64,000 bases of DNA from Arthrobacter sp. KBS0703 (GTDB lineage: Bacteria; Actinomycetota; Actinomycetes; Actinomycetales; Micrococcaceae), in NCBI RefSeq assembly GCF_002008315.2, contig NZ_MVDG02000001.1:1054001-1118000 (forward strand), read 5' to 3'. The notes under the pieces were generated by a model. It was not told the origin of the DNA. It ran no database searches and saw only the letters and a program-made list of their open reading frames with translations. The position numbers and the translations under genes were made by a program. Positions 27,232 through 36,740 of this stretch are shown one piece after another. The first letter of the stretch is position 1. Every line of letters starts with the position of its first letter.

Positions 27232-28440
27232 TCAGAGCCTGTCCCGGAGCGTCGCCAGCCGGGAGGCCGCTTCTTCAAGGACCTCGGTCCTCTTGCAGAA
27301 GGCAAACCGCAGCAGGCTCCGCGTCCTTTCCGCACCCTCGGGGTGGCAGAAAACGGGAACGGGGATGGCGGCCACGCCCACCAGGGCCGGAAGGCGCCGG
27401 GCGAGCTCCACGGAATCCAGGATCCCCAGCGGCGAGGTGTCGACGTTCACGAAGTACGTGCCCTTCGGCGTGAAGACGTCCAGCCCTGCCGCCCGGAGGC
27501 CGGCGCTGAGGATGTCCCGCTTCCTCTCCAGCGTGGCGGAGATGCCGTCATAGAAGGCGTCGGGCAGTGCGAGCCCGGCCGCGATCGCACTCTGGAATGG
27601 GGTGCCGGAGCTGTAGGTGAGGAACTGCTTCACGGTCCGGACGGCGGACACCAGCTGCTCCGGCCCGCTGAGCCAGCCGACCTTCCAGCCGGTGAACGAG
27701 AAGGTCTTGCCGGCCGAGGAGATGGTGATGGTCCGGTCCGCCGCTCCCGGCAGGGTGGCCACCGGGACATGGCTCACGCCGAAGGTGAGGTGCTCATAGA
27801 CTTCGTCGGTAATGATGAGCGTGTCATGCTTTCGGGCCAGGTCGACGACGCGCTGCAGGACTTCCCGGGGAAACACGGCGCCGGTCGGATTGTGGGGGTT
27901 GTTCAGCAGCACCACTTTGGTGCGCGCGCCGAAGGCGGCCTCGAGGGCTGTCGGATCGGGGAGGAAATCGGGCGCCAGCAGCGGAGCCGTGACGTGGGTG
28001 GCCCCGGAAAGCCCGATGATTGCGCCGTACGAGTCGTAGAACGGCTCAAAGGTCAGGACTTCGTCACCGGGGCCGACGAACGCCATCAGGGCGGCCGCGA
28101 TTCCTTCGGTGGCGCCGGTGGTGACGATGATTTCCGTGTCGGGATCCGGCTCGAGGCCGTAAAACCGGCTCTGGTGAGCGGAGATGGCTTGGCGCAGCTC
28201 CGGGATGCCCTTGCCCGGAGCATACTGGTTGGAACCCCTGGCGATGGCTGCCTGGGCCGCTGCCTTGATTTCCGCCGGGCCGTCCTCATCCGGGAACCCC
28301 TGGCCGAGATTGATGGCGCCGGTCCGGACCGCCAGCGTGGTCATCTCTTCGAAGATCGTGACGCCCAGGGTTCCGTCGGGGGCCAGGAGGTTGGCGCCCG
28401 TGGCCGCACGCTGCCAGGGCGCCGGAAGTGTCTCTGTCAT
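27232..28440 (-). CDS. Class I/II PLP-dependent aminotransferase
   Basis: The 402-residue fold-type I enzyme has INLGQGFPDEDGP, NNPHNPTGAVF, ITDEVYEHLTF, and the PLP lysine in SSAGKTFSFTGWKVGW. These features fit the subgroup holding methionine/kynurenine aminotransferases and some N-succinyl-diaminopimelate aminotransferases (DapC). The substrate cannot be settled here. It is divergent from coaD across 93 bases and is followed by the spermidine synthase-like gene. Confidence 0.85.
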   Translation of the reverse strand: MTETLPAPWQRAATGANLLAPDGTLGVTIFEEMTTLAVRTGAINLGQGFPDEDGPAEIKAAAQAAIARGSNQYAPGKGIPELRQAISAHQSRFYGLEPDPDTEIIVTTGATEGIAAALMAFVGPGDEVLTFEPFYDSYGAIIGLSGATHVTAPLLAPDFLPDPTALEAAFGARTKVVLLNNPHNPTGAVFPREVLQRVVDLARKHDTLIITDEVYEHLTFGVSHVPVATLPGAADRTITISSAGKTFSFTGWKVGWLSGPEQLVSAVRTVKQFLTYSSGTPFQSAIAAGLALPDAFYDGISATLERKRDILSAGLRAAGLDVFTPKGTYFVNVDTSPLGILDSVELARRLPALVGVAAIPVPVFCHPEGAERTRSLLRFAFCKRTEVLEEAASRLATLRDRL

Positions 28441-28533
28441 TGCTTTCCTGCCTGTCCGTTCAGCCCCGCTGTCAGGTGCGGTTGATGCATCAAGTCATGG
28501 TATCCCGGTCCGCGGATACGGTAGGTTCGGAGC

Positions 28534-29034
28534 ATGAGACGCGCCGTATGCCCTGGCTCCTTCGACCCCATCCACAACGGACACCTCGAGGTCATTGCCA
28601 GAGCCGCCAGCCTTTTTGACGAGGTCATCGTTGCCGTGTCAACGAACTACGCCAAGAAGTACCGCTTTCCGCTGGAGGAACGGATTGAGATGGCCAAGGA
28701 GACCCTGGCCTCACTGCGCGGCATCGTGGTGGAGCCGGTCGGCGAAGGGCTCCTGGCCGAGTACTGCCGGCAGCGCGGCGTGTCCGCAATCGTCAAGGGG
28801 CTCCGGTCGTCGTCGGACTTTGACTATGAACTGCCCATGGCCACCATGAACCGCCAGCTCAGCGGCGTCGAGACGGTCTTCCTGCCGGCGGAGGCACACT
28901 ACCTCCATTTGTCGTCCACGCTGATCAAGGAAGTGGCCAGCCTGGGCGGAAGCGTGTCTGAGTATGTCCCAAGGTCGGTCCTGAAACGCCTCATCGCGGG
29001 CCCGCCTGCGCCGGGCCAGCCGCCAAGAGGGTAG
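28534..29034 (+). CDS. coaD: Phosphopantetheine adenylyltransferase
   Basis: The 166-residue nucleotidyltransferase forms dephospho-CoA. It begins MRRAVCPGSFDPIHNGHLEV with the T/HxGH motif, and has AIVKGLRSSSDFDYE and the LSSTLIKEVASLGG signature near residue 129. Length is standard. It heads the coaD-yceD-rpmF-rnc-mutM-smc-ftsY order on +, though a separate promoter seems to lie before yceD. Confidence 0.96.
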   Translation: MRRAVCPGSFDPIHNGHLEVIARAASLFDEVIVAVSTNYAKKYRFPLEERIEMAKETLASLRGIVVEPVGEGLLAEYCRQRGVSAIVKGLRSSSDFDYELPMATMNRQLSGVETVFLPAEAHYLHLSSTLIKEVASLGGSVSEYVPRSVLKRLIAGPPAPGQPPRG

Positions 29035-29106
29035 GCTTGTGCGGTACATTCCGGCTTCTGCCGGTTGGACGGTGACTCTCCCGCCTGCCGGGGGACGGCG
29101 TCCGGT

Positions 29107-29136
29107 TTGAGTCCGCCAAGGAGTTCAGGCTAAGAT
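29107..29136 (+). promoter_or_regulatory. Probable promoter of yceD-rpmF-rnc
   Basis: TTGAGT (29107-29112) and TAAGAT (29131-29136) are separated by 18 bases, followed by AT-rich DNA unusual for this region and then the yceD ribosome site. Confidence 0.5.
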
Positions 29137-29169
29137 AATACGTCGGTCATATGTTCAACAGGAGTTCTC

Positions 29170-29718
29170 ATTAAACGAGATGCAAGTTCGCCCTTGGTGC
29201 TTGATGTCAAGGACCTCGGACGCAGTCCGGGGAGCATGCGTACGCTGACGGAACATGTACCCGCGCCGGAAGATCTTGGCGTGGCGCTCATTGGCGTTCA
29301 GAAGGGCTCGGATGTCGAGCTCGACCTGAGGCTTGAGGCCGTACACGAAGGAATTCTGGTATCAGGAACCGTAATCGCCGAAGTAACCGGTGAATGCGGC
29401 CGATGCCTGGATCCCCTTGCGTATGACCTTGAGGTCAATGTGCAAGAACTTTTCTTCTACGAAGGCGCCTTGCCTTCCGACGAGGAAGACGATGAAGAGC
29501 AACGTCGAGTCGAGCACGATCTGATCGATCTTGAGCCGGTGTTGCGGGACGCAGTTGTCACTATGCTGCCGTTCCAGCCGGTGTGCCGGGAAGACTGCCA
29601 GGGCCTGTGTTCCGAATGTGGAGCGCGCCTGGAAGACGAGCCGGGGCACCACCACGAGGTCGTAGATCCTCGCTGGGCTGCCCTAGCTGATCTGGCTAAG
29701 CCTGACCGGCAAAATTGA
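29170..29718 (+). CDS. yceD: DUF177 (YceD) protein, possible AUU start
   Basis: The product of about 182 residues holds VLDVKDLGRSPGSM, the cysteine motif GECGRCLDPL, an acidic middle, and a C-terminal VCREDCQGLCSECGARLE set of cysteines that could bind metal. The family precedes rpmF in most bacteria and is linked to ribosome or rRNA maturation. Annotation would normally start at TTG 29194 or GTG 29197, but neither has a ribosome site. ATT at 29170 has CAGGAG five bases upstream and extends the protein with MIKRDASSP, closer to homologue length. The start is inferred. Confidence 0.85.
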   Translation: MKRDASSPLVLDVKDLGRSPGSMRTLTEHVPAPEDLGVALIGVQKGSDVELDLRLEAVHEGILVSGTVIAEVTGECGRCLDPLAYDLEVNVQELFFYEGALPSDEEDDEEQRRVEHDLIDLEPVLRDAVVTMLPFQPVCREDCQGLCSECGARLEDEPGHHHEVVDPRWAALADLAKPDRQN

Positions 29719-29754
29719 TTTGTAAGTGTTTTTCTAGAGAGAAATGAGTTAGCC

Positions 29755-29958
29755 GTGGCTGTTCCCAAGCGGAAAATGTCTCGCTCGAATACCCGCGCCC
29801 GCCGCTCCCAGTGGAAGGCGACTGCCCCCCACTTGGTGAAGACCATTGAGAACGGCCAGGTTACCTACAGCCTGCCGCACCAGGCAAAGGTCGTCACCGA
29901 CTCGGCTGGCACTGCGCTGTTCCTTGAGTACAAGGGCCGCAAGGTCGCGGACGTCTAA
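29755..29958 (+). CDS. rpmF: 50S ribosomal protein L32
   Basis: The 67-residue protein begins [20 protein letters not shown], the L32 signature. It lacks the CxxC pair of zinc-binding L32 forms, so it is of the zinc-free type seen in many actinobacteria. GTG at 29755 fits. It lies 36 bases after yceD and 21 before rnc. Confidence 0.97.
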   Translation: MAVPKRKMSRSNTRARRSQWKATAPHLVKTIENGQVTYSLPHQAKVVTDSAGTALFLEYKGRKVADV

Positions 29959-29979
29959 TCGGCCCACCAGCTGACTAGG

Positions 29980-30699
29980 ATGTCTTCAACTGAAGAGCTT
30001 CTGAAGCGTCTCGGTGTCTCAATTGACGCCGGGACGCTTCGTCTTGCTCTGACACACCGTTCCTATGCCTACGAAAACGGCGGCATACCCACCAACGAAC
30101 GCCTCGAGTTCCTCGGCGACTCCATCTTGGGGTTTTCCGTCACCGATGCGCTGTACCGGGACAATCCCTCGCTCCCCGAAGGGGACCTGGCCAAGCGCCG
30201 GTCCGCCGTGGTGAGCACGCGGGCACTTGCCGGCATCGGACGCAGCCTCGGCATCGGCGACTACATCTACCTCGGCCAGGGCGAGAAGCTCACCGAGGGC
30301 AAGAACAAGGCCTCAATCCTGGCTGACACCATGGAGGCGCTCATCGGGGCGACGTACGTCTCCAACGACATCGAGACCGCACGCCAGCTCGTCATGCGCC
30401 TGATCGGACCGCTCCTGAAGGACGCAGCCGCGCTCGGCGCCGGCACCGACTGGAAAACGAGTATCCAGGAGCTCGCGGCCGGCCGGCAGCTCGGCTCGAT
30501 CTATTACGCCGTGGAGGGCTCCGGCCCGGACCACGCACGCACCTTTGTCGCGGAGCTGCAGATCGGCGGGACGCCGTACGGCAAGGGTTCCGGCCACTCG
30601 AAGAAGGAAGCCGAGCAGGAAGCGGCGGCCGACGCCTGGCGGAAGCTATCCGGCATGGACACCGCCGCGGAGCCGCCGGAATCCGCCGCCGGGAGTTAG
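29980..30699 (+). CDS. rnc: Ribonuclease III
   Basis: The 239-residue enzyme cuts double-stranded RNA in rRNA and mRNA processing. The signature [14 protein letters not shown] is near residue 40, a second acidic catalytic pair lies in DTMEALIGA, and a C-terminal double-strand binding domain ends [18 protein letters not shown]. It is 7 bases from mutM. Confidence 0.96.
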   Translation: MSSTEELLKRLGVSIDAGTLRLALTHRSYAYENGGIPTNERLEFLGDSILGFSVTDALYRDNPSLPEGDLAKRRSAVVSTRALAGIGRSLGIGDYIYLGQGEKLTEGKNKASILADTMEALIGATYVSNDIETARQLVMRLIGPLLKDAAALGAGTDWKTSIQELAAGRQLGSIYYAVEGSGPDHARTFVAELQIGGTPYGKGSGHSKKEAEQEAAADAWRKLSGMDTAAEPPESAAGS

Positions 30700-30706
30700 G
30701 CGAACG

Positions 30707-31690
30707 GTGCCTGAACTTCCCGAGGTCGAGGTGGTCCGCCGCGGCCTGGTGAGCTGGGTCCGTGGCCGGACCATCACCGGCGTCGAGGTCCTGGATCCCA
30801 GATCCATCCGTCGCCATGCCCTGGGGCCTGAGGATTTCGCCGGGAACCTCGAGGGCGCAACAGTCCTTGACGTGGTCCGCCGGGGCAAATTCCTGTGGAT
30901 GCCGCTGCGGGAGGACGGCAGAGCCGGCGACACACCGCACCCGGAAACGGCCGGCATGGCGCCGGGCCTTCCCGCCGTGACCCTGATGGCCCACCTTGGC
31001 ATGAGCGGCCAGCTCCTGATGCAGGACGACGCCGTCCCGGACGAAAAACACCTGAAGGTCCGCCTCCGGCTGAGTCCGCGCGACGGCATGCCCGCGCAGC
31101 TGAGGTTCGTTGACCAGAGGATCTTCGGCGGCCTGTTCGTCACCTCGCTGATCCCCACGGACGACGGCGGCCCCGGCGGCCTGGCCGAGGACCCGCTGCC
31201 GGTCATCGCCGAGGAGGCGTCCCACATTGCGCGTGACCCCCTCGACCCCTTCTTCTCCTTCGACGACTTCTACCGCAGGCTCCGGAACCGGAAGACGGGC
31301 CTCAAGCGGGCGCTGCTGGACCAGGGCCTGATCTCCGGAATCGGCAACATCTATGCGGACGAGGCTTTGTGGCGGGCCAGGCTTCACTACGCCCGTCCCA
31401 CGGACACCCTGCGGCGGGCGGACGCCGCGCGGGTCCTCGAAGCGGCCCGCGAGGTGATGACTGACGCCCTTGACGCGGGCGGCACCAGCTTCGACTCGCT
31501 ATATGTGAACGTCAATGGCGCGTCCGGCTACTTCGACCGTTCCCTCAACGCCTACGGGAGGGAAGGGCAGGAATGCCGGCGCTGCGCCGCAGCCGGAATT
31601 GTCAGCCTGATGAAGCGCGAGCAGTTCATGAACCGGTCCTCCTACACCTGCCCCGTGTGCCAGCCGCGCCCCCGGAACGGCCGCTGGTGA
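30707..31690 (+). CDS. mutM: Formamidopyrimidine-DNA glycosylase
   Basis: The 327-residue bifunctional glycosylase/AP lyase removes 8-oxoguanine. GTG at 30707 gives [14 protein letters not shown], whose Pro2 after Met removal is the catalytic residue. [11 protein letters not shown], the helix-two-turn-helix [14 protein letters not shown], and the zinc finger with CRRC and CPVC follow. Two loops, near residues 65-85 and 145-165, make it longer than E. coli MutM, a common actinobacterial trait. Confidence 0.95.
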   Translation: MPELPEVEVVRRGLVSWVRGRTITGVEVLDPRSIRRHALGPEDFAGNLEGATVLDVVRRGKFLWMPLREDGRAGDTPHPETAGMAPGLPAVTLMAHLGMSGQLLMQDDAVPDEKHLKVRLRLSPRDGMPAQLRFVDQRIFGGLFVTSLIPTDDGGPGGLAEDPLPVIAEEASHIARDPLDPFFSFDDFYRRLRNRKTGLKRALLDQGLISGIGNIYADEALWRARLHYARPTDTLRRADAARVLEAAREVMTDALDAGGTSFDSLYVNVNGASGYFDRSLNAYGREGQECRRCAAAGIVSLMKREQFMNRSSYTCPVCQPRPRNGRW

Positions 31691-31800
31691 CCATTGCCAC
31701 CGCCTGTTCCGGGCCGTGAATCCGGGGATCCGGGCCGAGTGGCAGTAGATTTGGGGCAGGACAAGCAGCCGCTGCCGCCACTCAGGAGATCCGAAAAACC

Positions 31801-34800
31801 TTGCACCTCAAAAGTCTCACCGTCCGTGGCTTCAAGTCGTTTGCGTCCGCAACGACCTTCGACTTTGAGCCCGGAGTCACCGCTGTGGTGGGCCCCAACG
31901 GCTCGGGCAAGTCCAACGTGGTGGACGCACTGGCCTGGGTCATGGGCGAGCAGGGTGCAAAAACACTGCGCGGCGGCAAGATGGAAGACGTCATTTTCGC
32001 CGGAACCTCGGGCCGGCCGCCGCTGGGCAGGGCGCACGTCTCGCTCACCATCGACAACACTGACGGCGCACTTCCCATCGATTACAGCGAAGTCACCATC
32101 TCCCGCACGCTCTTCCGGACCGGCGGCTCCGAATACGCCATCAACGGTGCCGGCTGCCGCCTGCTGGACATCCAGGAACTGCTGTCCGATTCGGGCCTGG
32201 GACGCGAGATGCATGTCATTGTGGGCCAGGGCCAGCTCGACAAGGTCCTGCATGCCACCCCCGAGGACCGGCGCGGCTTCATCGAGGAGGCCGCCGGCAT
32301 CCTCAAGCACCGGCGCCGCAAGGAAAAGACGGTCCGCAAGCTGGAGGCCATGCAGGCCAACCTGCAGCGGCTCAGTGACCTCACGGGCGAGATCCGGCGC
32401 CAGCTGACCCCGCTGGGCAAGCAGGCCGAGGTTGCGAGGCGGGCCCAGACCGTCCAGTTCGAGGTCCGGGATGCCCGTGCCCGGCTGCTGGCCGATGACC
32501 TCGTCCAGCTGCAGGACGCGCTCGCCCAGGACGTCGCCGACGAATCCGCGCTCAAGGCCCGCCGTGCGGTCGTGGAGCAGGAACTCGGGGCCGGCCGTCA
32601 GCGCCAGGCCGTTCTGGAACAGCTCGCGGCAGAAGCGACCCCCCTCCTCAATGCCGCCCGGGACACGTGGTATCAGCTGTCCGCGGGCCGGGAGCGGCTG
32701 CGGTCGCTCGGATCCCTGGCCCAGGAACGCTGCCGCCTGCTGGGCTCGGCGGACGCGGCGCCGGATCCCGGCCGGGACCCCGAGCAGCTGGAAAAGCAGG
32801 CGGCCCGGGTCCGTGGCGAACAGGCGGACCTCGAACTGGATATCGTCAACCGGCGCAGTGCCCTGGAGGCGGCCACGGCCGCGAAAACCGGTGCGGAAAA
32901 CGCCGCAGCCGCCGAGGAAAAGCGCCTCACGGCAGCACTGCGCGCCGCGGCGGACCGCCGCGAAGGCCTGGCCAGGCTGGCCGGCCAGGTGGGCGCGGCG
33001 CGGTCACGCGTGGAATCGGCCCAGGCCGAGGTGGGCAGGCTCGGCGAATCGCTGGCCGCCGGTGATGAGAGGCGGCGCCGGGCCCAGGAAGAGTTCACCG
33101 CGCTTGAATCCCAGGTCGCGGGCGTCGAGGACGGTGAGGAATCCCTCGACGCGGAGTACGAGGAAGCCACCGCGGCACTGGACGCCGTCCTCGCCGAGAT
33201 CGAATTACTCCGGACTTCCGAACGGGAAGCCGTGCGTGAACGCGACGCCCTCAAGGCCAGGCGCGACGCCCTGCAGCTCGGCCTCAACCGCAAGGACGGT
33301 TCCGAACACGCCCTCGGGGCCGGACTGCCCGGCATCGTGGGATCGCTGGCCTCGACCCTGGCCGTTGAAGCCGGGTATGAGGCAGCCGTTGCCGCCGCCT
33401 TGGGCAGCGCCTCGGATGCCGTGGTGGTGCAGGACGGCGAAACGGCTGCGGCGCTGGTGCGGCTACTTAAGGGCGACGACGCCCGCCGGGCCACGCTCCT
33501 GCTGGAATCGCCGCCTGGCACTCGCTCCGCTGCCGGCCGGACCGCGGACCGCGGGACTTTGCCTGCCGGTGCCCGCTGGGCCGCCGAACTGGTCGACGCC
33601 ACCGGGGCTGCCGCGGCGACCGTCCAGCACCTGCTCGCGGCGACGGTCGTCGTCGGGGACCTGGACGCGGCGGCGGGCCTGATCGCCGGGCGGCCGGACC
33701 TCACAGCCGTCACACACGCGGGTGATGTGTTCACGTCACTGGCCGTCACCGGCGGTTCCGCCAAGGCGCCGTCGCTGCTTGAGGTGCAGGCCGCCGTCGA
33801 CGACGCCGCGTCGCGGCTGGAGGCCGTCACGGCAGCACTGGAGCAAAGCCGCTTTGCGCTGGCCGCCGCGGAGGCCCGGCGCGCTGAGGCGCAGGACCGG
33901 GCGGACGCCGCCCTGGAACGGCTGCACGAATCCGACGCGCGGCTCGCGGCGGTGGCCGAGCGGCTGGGACACCTGAACTCCGTCCTGCGCAGCGCCGTGG
34001 GGGAGAGCGAGCGGCTGGCCGCGTCCCTGGCACGGGCCGAGGCCAACATCGTGACGGAGCAGGAGGCCCTGTCCGGGATCGCGGCACGGCTGGCCGCGGC
34101 GCAGGAAGCCCCGGCCGAGGAGGAACCGTCCACCGGCCACCGTGACGCACTGGCGCTCGCCGCGTCCCTGGCCCGGTCCGCCGAAATGGATGCCCGGCTG
34201 TCGTTGCGGAGCGGCGAGGAGCAGCTGGCGGCAATCCGCAACAGGGCGTCGTCACTGGAGCGGGCCGCGGCTTCGGAACGCCGCGCCCGGCAGGAGGCGG
34301 CCGAGCGGGCACGCCGTCGAAGGATCCAGGCCGGCCGGGCAGCTGCCGTGTCCGCCGCCGCGGAGCAGATCATCCGGTTCAGTGACGTGTCCGTCGAACT
34401 GGCCGGACACGAGCGCGACCTGGCCGAGCAGAACAGGGAGCAGCGGGACAGCGAGCTGGCGGCGGTTCGCACTGCCAACGACGCCCTGGCCCGGGAACTG
34501 GCTGAACTGACGGATTCCGTGCACCGCGACGAACTGGCGCGGGCCCAGCAGAGGCTCCGGATTGAGGCGCTGGAGACAAAGTCGGTGGAGGAGCTCGGGC
34601 TCACCGCGGACCAGCTGGTGGCGGACTACGGGCCGGACCAGCCGGTACCCGTGCCCCCTGAAGCGTCCGCGGACAAGTGGGCGGCGCTGAGGGCGCCGGT
34701 TGATGACGCAGGCAAGACCGTGGCTGAAGGCAAGCCGTTTGTCCGCGCGGAGCAGGAAAAACGGCTCCGCAAGGCCGAACGCGACCTGTCATCCCTGGGA

Positions 34801-35397
34801 AAGGTCAACCCGCTGGCACTGGAGGAATTCGCCGCGCTGGAGGAGAGGCACCAGTTCCTGAGCACGCAGCTGGAAGACCTCAAAGCCAGCCGCAGGGACC
34901 TGCTGGACATCATCAAGGAAGTCGATGACCGCGTGCAGAAGGTCTTCGCGGAAGCCTTCGCCGACACCTCGGCGCAGTTCGTCCGGGTCTTCGCCCGGCT
35001 GTTTCCCGGCGGCGAAGGCAGGCTCGTCCTGACGGACCCCGGCGACATGCTGACCACCGGCATCGAGGTCGAAGCCAGGCCCGCCGGGAAGAAAATCAAG
35101 CGGCTCTCGCTGCTCTCGGGCGGCGAACGGTCCCTGACCGCGGTGGCGCTGCTCGTGGCGATCTTCAAGGCCCGGCCGTCGCCGTTCTATGTCATGGACG
35201 AGGTCGAGGCCGCCCTCGATGACACCAACCTCGGCCGGCTCATTACGATCTTTGAAGAACTCCGCGAGTCCAGCCAGCTGATCGTAATCACCCACCAGAA
35301 GCGGACCATGGAAGTGGCGGACGCCCTTTACGGCGTGACCATGCGGGGCGACGGCGTCTCCACCGTCATCAGCCAGCGCCTGGGAGCCGAAGTCTAG
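31801..35397 (+). CDS. smc: Chromosome segregation ATPase SMC
   Basis: The 1198-residue protein compacts and separates chromosomes with ScpAB. The N-terminal head has VVGPNGSGKSNVVDALAWVM; long coiled coils flank a hinge near residues 510-640 (GLPGIVGSLASTLAVEAGYE); the C-terminal head has LLSGGERSLTAVALL and the Walker B YVMDEVEAALDD. TTG at 31801 has AGGAG about 15 bases upstream and yields MHLKSLTVRGFKSFAS, the standard start. It is 51 bases before ftsY. Confidence 0.97.
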   Translation: MHLKSLTVRGFKSFASATTFDFEPGVTAVVGPNGSGKSNVVDALAWVMGEQGAKTLRGGKMEDVIFAGTSGRPPLGRAHVSLTIDNTDGALPIDYSEVTISRTLFRTGGSEYAINGAGCRLLDIQELLSDSGLGREMHVIVGQGQLDKVLHATPEDRRGFIEEAAGILKHRRRKEKTVRKLEAMQANLQRLSDLTGEIRRQLTPLGKQAEVARRAQTVQFEVRDARARLLADDLVQLQDALAQDVADESALKARRAVVEQELGAGRQRQAVLEQLAAEATPLLNAARDTWYQLSAGRERLRSLGSLAQERCRLLGSADAAPDPGRDPEQLEKQAARVRGEQADLELDIVNRRSALEAATAAKTGAENAAAAEEKRLTAALRAAADRREGLARLAGQVGAARSRVESAQAEVGRLGESLAAGDERRRRAQEEFTALESQVAGVEDGEESLDAEYEEATAALDAVLAEIELLRTSEREAVRERDALKARRDALQLGLNRKDGSEHALGAGLPGIVGSLASTLAVEAGYEAAVAAALGSASDAVVVQDGETAAALVRLLKGDDARRATLLLESPPGTRSAAGRTADRGTLPAGARWAAELVDATGAAAATVQHLLAATVVVGDLDAAAGLIAGRPDLTAVTHAGDVFTSLAVTGGSAKAPSLLEVQAAVDDAASRLEAVTAALEQSRFALAAAEARRAEAQDRADAALERLHESDARLAAVAERLGHLNSVLRSAVGESERLAASLARAEANIVTEQEALSGIAARLAAAQEAPAEEEPSTGHRDALALAASLARSAEMDARLSLRSGEEQLAAIRNRASSLERAAASERRARQEAAERARRRRIQAGRAAAVSAAAEQIIRFSDVSVELAGHERDLAEQNREQRDSELAAVRTANDALARELAELTDSVHRDELARAQQRLRIEALETKSVEELGLTADQLVADYGPDQPVPVPPEASADKWAALRAPVDDAGKTVAEGKPFVRAEQEKRLRKAERDLSSLGKVNPLALEEFAALEERHQFLSTQLEDLKASRRDLLDIIKEVDDRVQKVFAEAFADTSAQFVRVFARLFPGGEGRLVLTDPGDMLTTGIEVEARPAGKKIKRLSLLSGGERSLTAVALLVAIFKARPSPFYVMDEVEAALDDTNLGRLITIFEELRESSQLIVITHQKRTMEVADALYGVTMRGDGVSTVISQRLGAEV

Positions 35398-35448
35398 CGG
35401 GGAGGGGGCTGTCCGCACTGCCCGCGGCTGTTGTGAGAAGCTAGGGGA

Positions 35449-36657
35449 GTGAACGACATCCTCCCTATTCTCCTGCCCATTCTTGCTGCCCTGGCGGTCA
35501 TCGGCGGCCTGGTTCCGGTACTGATGAAGGCCCGGAAGTCCGGAACCAAATACTCCGGGCCACGGGACGCCAACGACCCGGCAGCGCCGCTCGGCGGCGG
35601 AGGGACCCTCCTAGAGGACCCCCCGGTGGCGCCTGCCGAACGCAAGGCACCGAACGCCGTCGACGTCGAAGGCCTCGAAGCCGAGGTCCCCGACGACGCC
35701 GCCGGCCTGGAAACCATCGCGGTGGAGACCCCGCTGCCCGTGGCGGGACGCCTCACCCGGCTGCGGGAGCGCCTGGTCAAGTCGAACAGCGTGTTCGGCA
35801 AGGGGCTGCTGGCGCTGCTCTCGAGCGACAAGATTGACGAAAACGTCTGGGACGAGGTGGAGGAGACGCTGCTTCTCGCCGACCTCGGCACCGAACCCAC
35901 CATGCAGCTGGTCGATGCCCTGCGGGAGCGCGTGAAGGTGCTGGGGACCCGCGATCCCGAGCACGTCAAGGCACTGCTCCGCGAGGAGCTTATCAAGCTC
36001 GTGGACCCGGACATGGACCGGAGCCTGCGCATCGAACGGCACGCGGACAAGCCGGCAGTGATGATGATCGTGGGCGTCAACGGGGTGGGCAAGACCACCA
36101 CCGTGGGCAAACTGGCCCGGGTACTTGTCGCCGAGGACAAGGACGTCCTCCTCGGTGCCGCCGACACCTTCCGGGCCGCAGCCGCGGAACAGCTGGCGAC
36201 GTGGGGCCAGCGCGTGGGGGTCCCTACCGTGAAGTCCGACATCGACGGCGCGGATCCGGCCTCCGTCGCGTATGAGGCGGTCAAGGCGGGCATCGAGCAG
36301 GAAGTCGACGTCGTCATGATCGACACCGCCGGGCGCCTGCAGAACAAGGTCGGCCTCATGGACGAGCTCAGCAAGGTAAAGCGCGTCATCGAAAAACTGG
36401 CTGAAGTTGACGAGGTCCTCCTCGTCCTGGATGCCACGACCGGCCAGAACGGCCTCAACCAGGCGCGGGTCTTCGCCGAAGTGGTCAACATCACCGGCAT
36501 CGTCCTGACCAAGCTGGACGGGACCGCCAAGGGCGGCATCGTCGTCGCCATCCAGAAGTCGCTGGGCGTGCCCGTGAAGCTCATCGGACTCGGCGAAGGC
36601 GCGGACGACCTCGCGCCGTTCGATGCCGAAGGCTTCGTCGACGCCCTCCTGAACTAG
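35449..36657 (+). CDS. ftsY: Signal recognition particle receptor FtsY
   Basis: The 402-residue GTPase docks the SRP-ribosome complex at the membrane and partners Ffh (41594-43216). It opens with a membrane segment (LPILLPILAALAVIGGLVPVL), rather than only the amphipathic helix of E. coli, then an acidic A region, and the NG domain with GVNGVGKTTTVGKLA, DTAGRLQNK and TKLDGTAKGG. GTG at 35449 follows GGGGA. A two-way terminator lies after it. Confidence 0.96.
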   Translation: MNDILPILLPILAALAVIGGLVPVLMKARKSGTKYSGPRDANDPAAPLGGGGTLLEDPPVAPAERKAPNAVDVEGLEAEVPDDAAGLETIAVETPLPVAGRLTRLRERLVKSNSVFGKGLLALLSSDKIDENVWDEVEETLLLADLGTEPTMQLVDALRERVKVLGTRDPEHVKALLREELIKLVDPDMDRSLRIERHADKPAVMMIVGVNGVGKTTTVGKLARVLVAEDKDVLLGAADTFRAAAAEQLATWGQRVGVPTVKSDIDGADPASVAYEAVKAGIEQEVDVVMIDTAGRLQNKVGLMDELSKVKRVIEKLAEVDEVLLVLDATTGQNGLNQARVFAEVVNITGIVLTKLDGTAKGGIVVAIQKSLGVPVKLIGLGEGADDLAPFDAEGFVDALLN

Positions 36658-36691
36658 GCACCTGCTGAACTTGGCCCTCACCCCCAACTAG

Positions 36692-36740
36692 GTAGCGCCT
36701 CGCGCCGTTTTCAGCCCCTGGGAACGGCGTGAGCTGCTAC
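36692..36740. terminator. Two-way terminator between ftsY and the MFS gene
   Basis: An imperfect 18-base stem (15 pairs) joins 36692-36709 with 36723-36740. The left arm ends CCGTTTT and the right begins GGAACGG, at the meeting point of two convergent genes. Confidence 0.6.

Noticed and set aside
32673..34604. 643-codon Ser/Arg/Ala-rich open frame on - opposite smc
   Set aside because: The composition is that of an antisense read of coiled-coil Ala/Glu codons; smc is certain on +.
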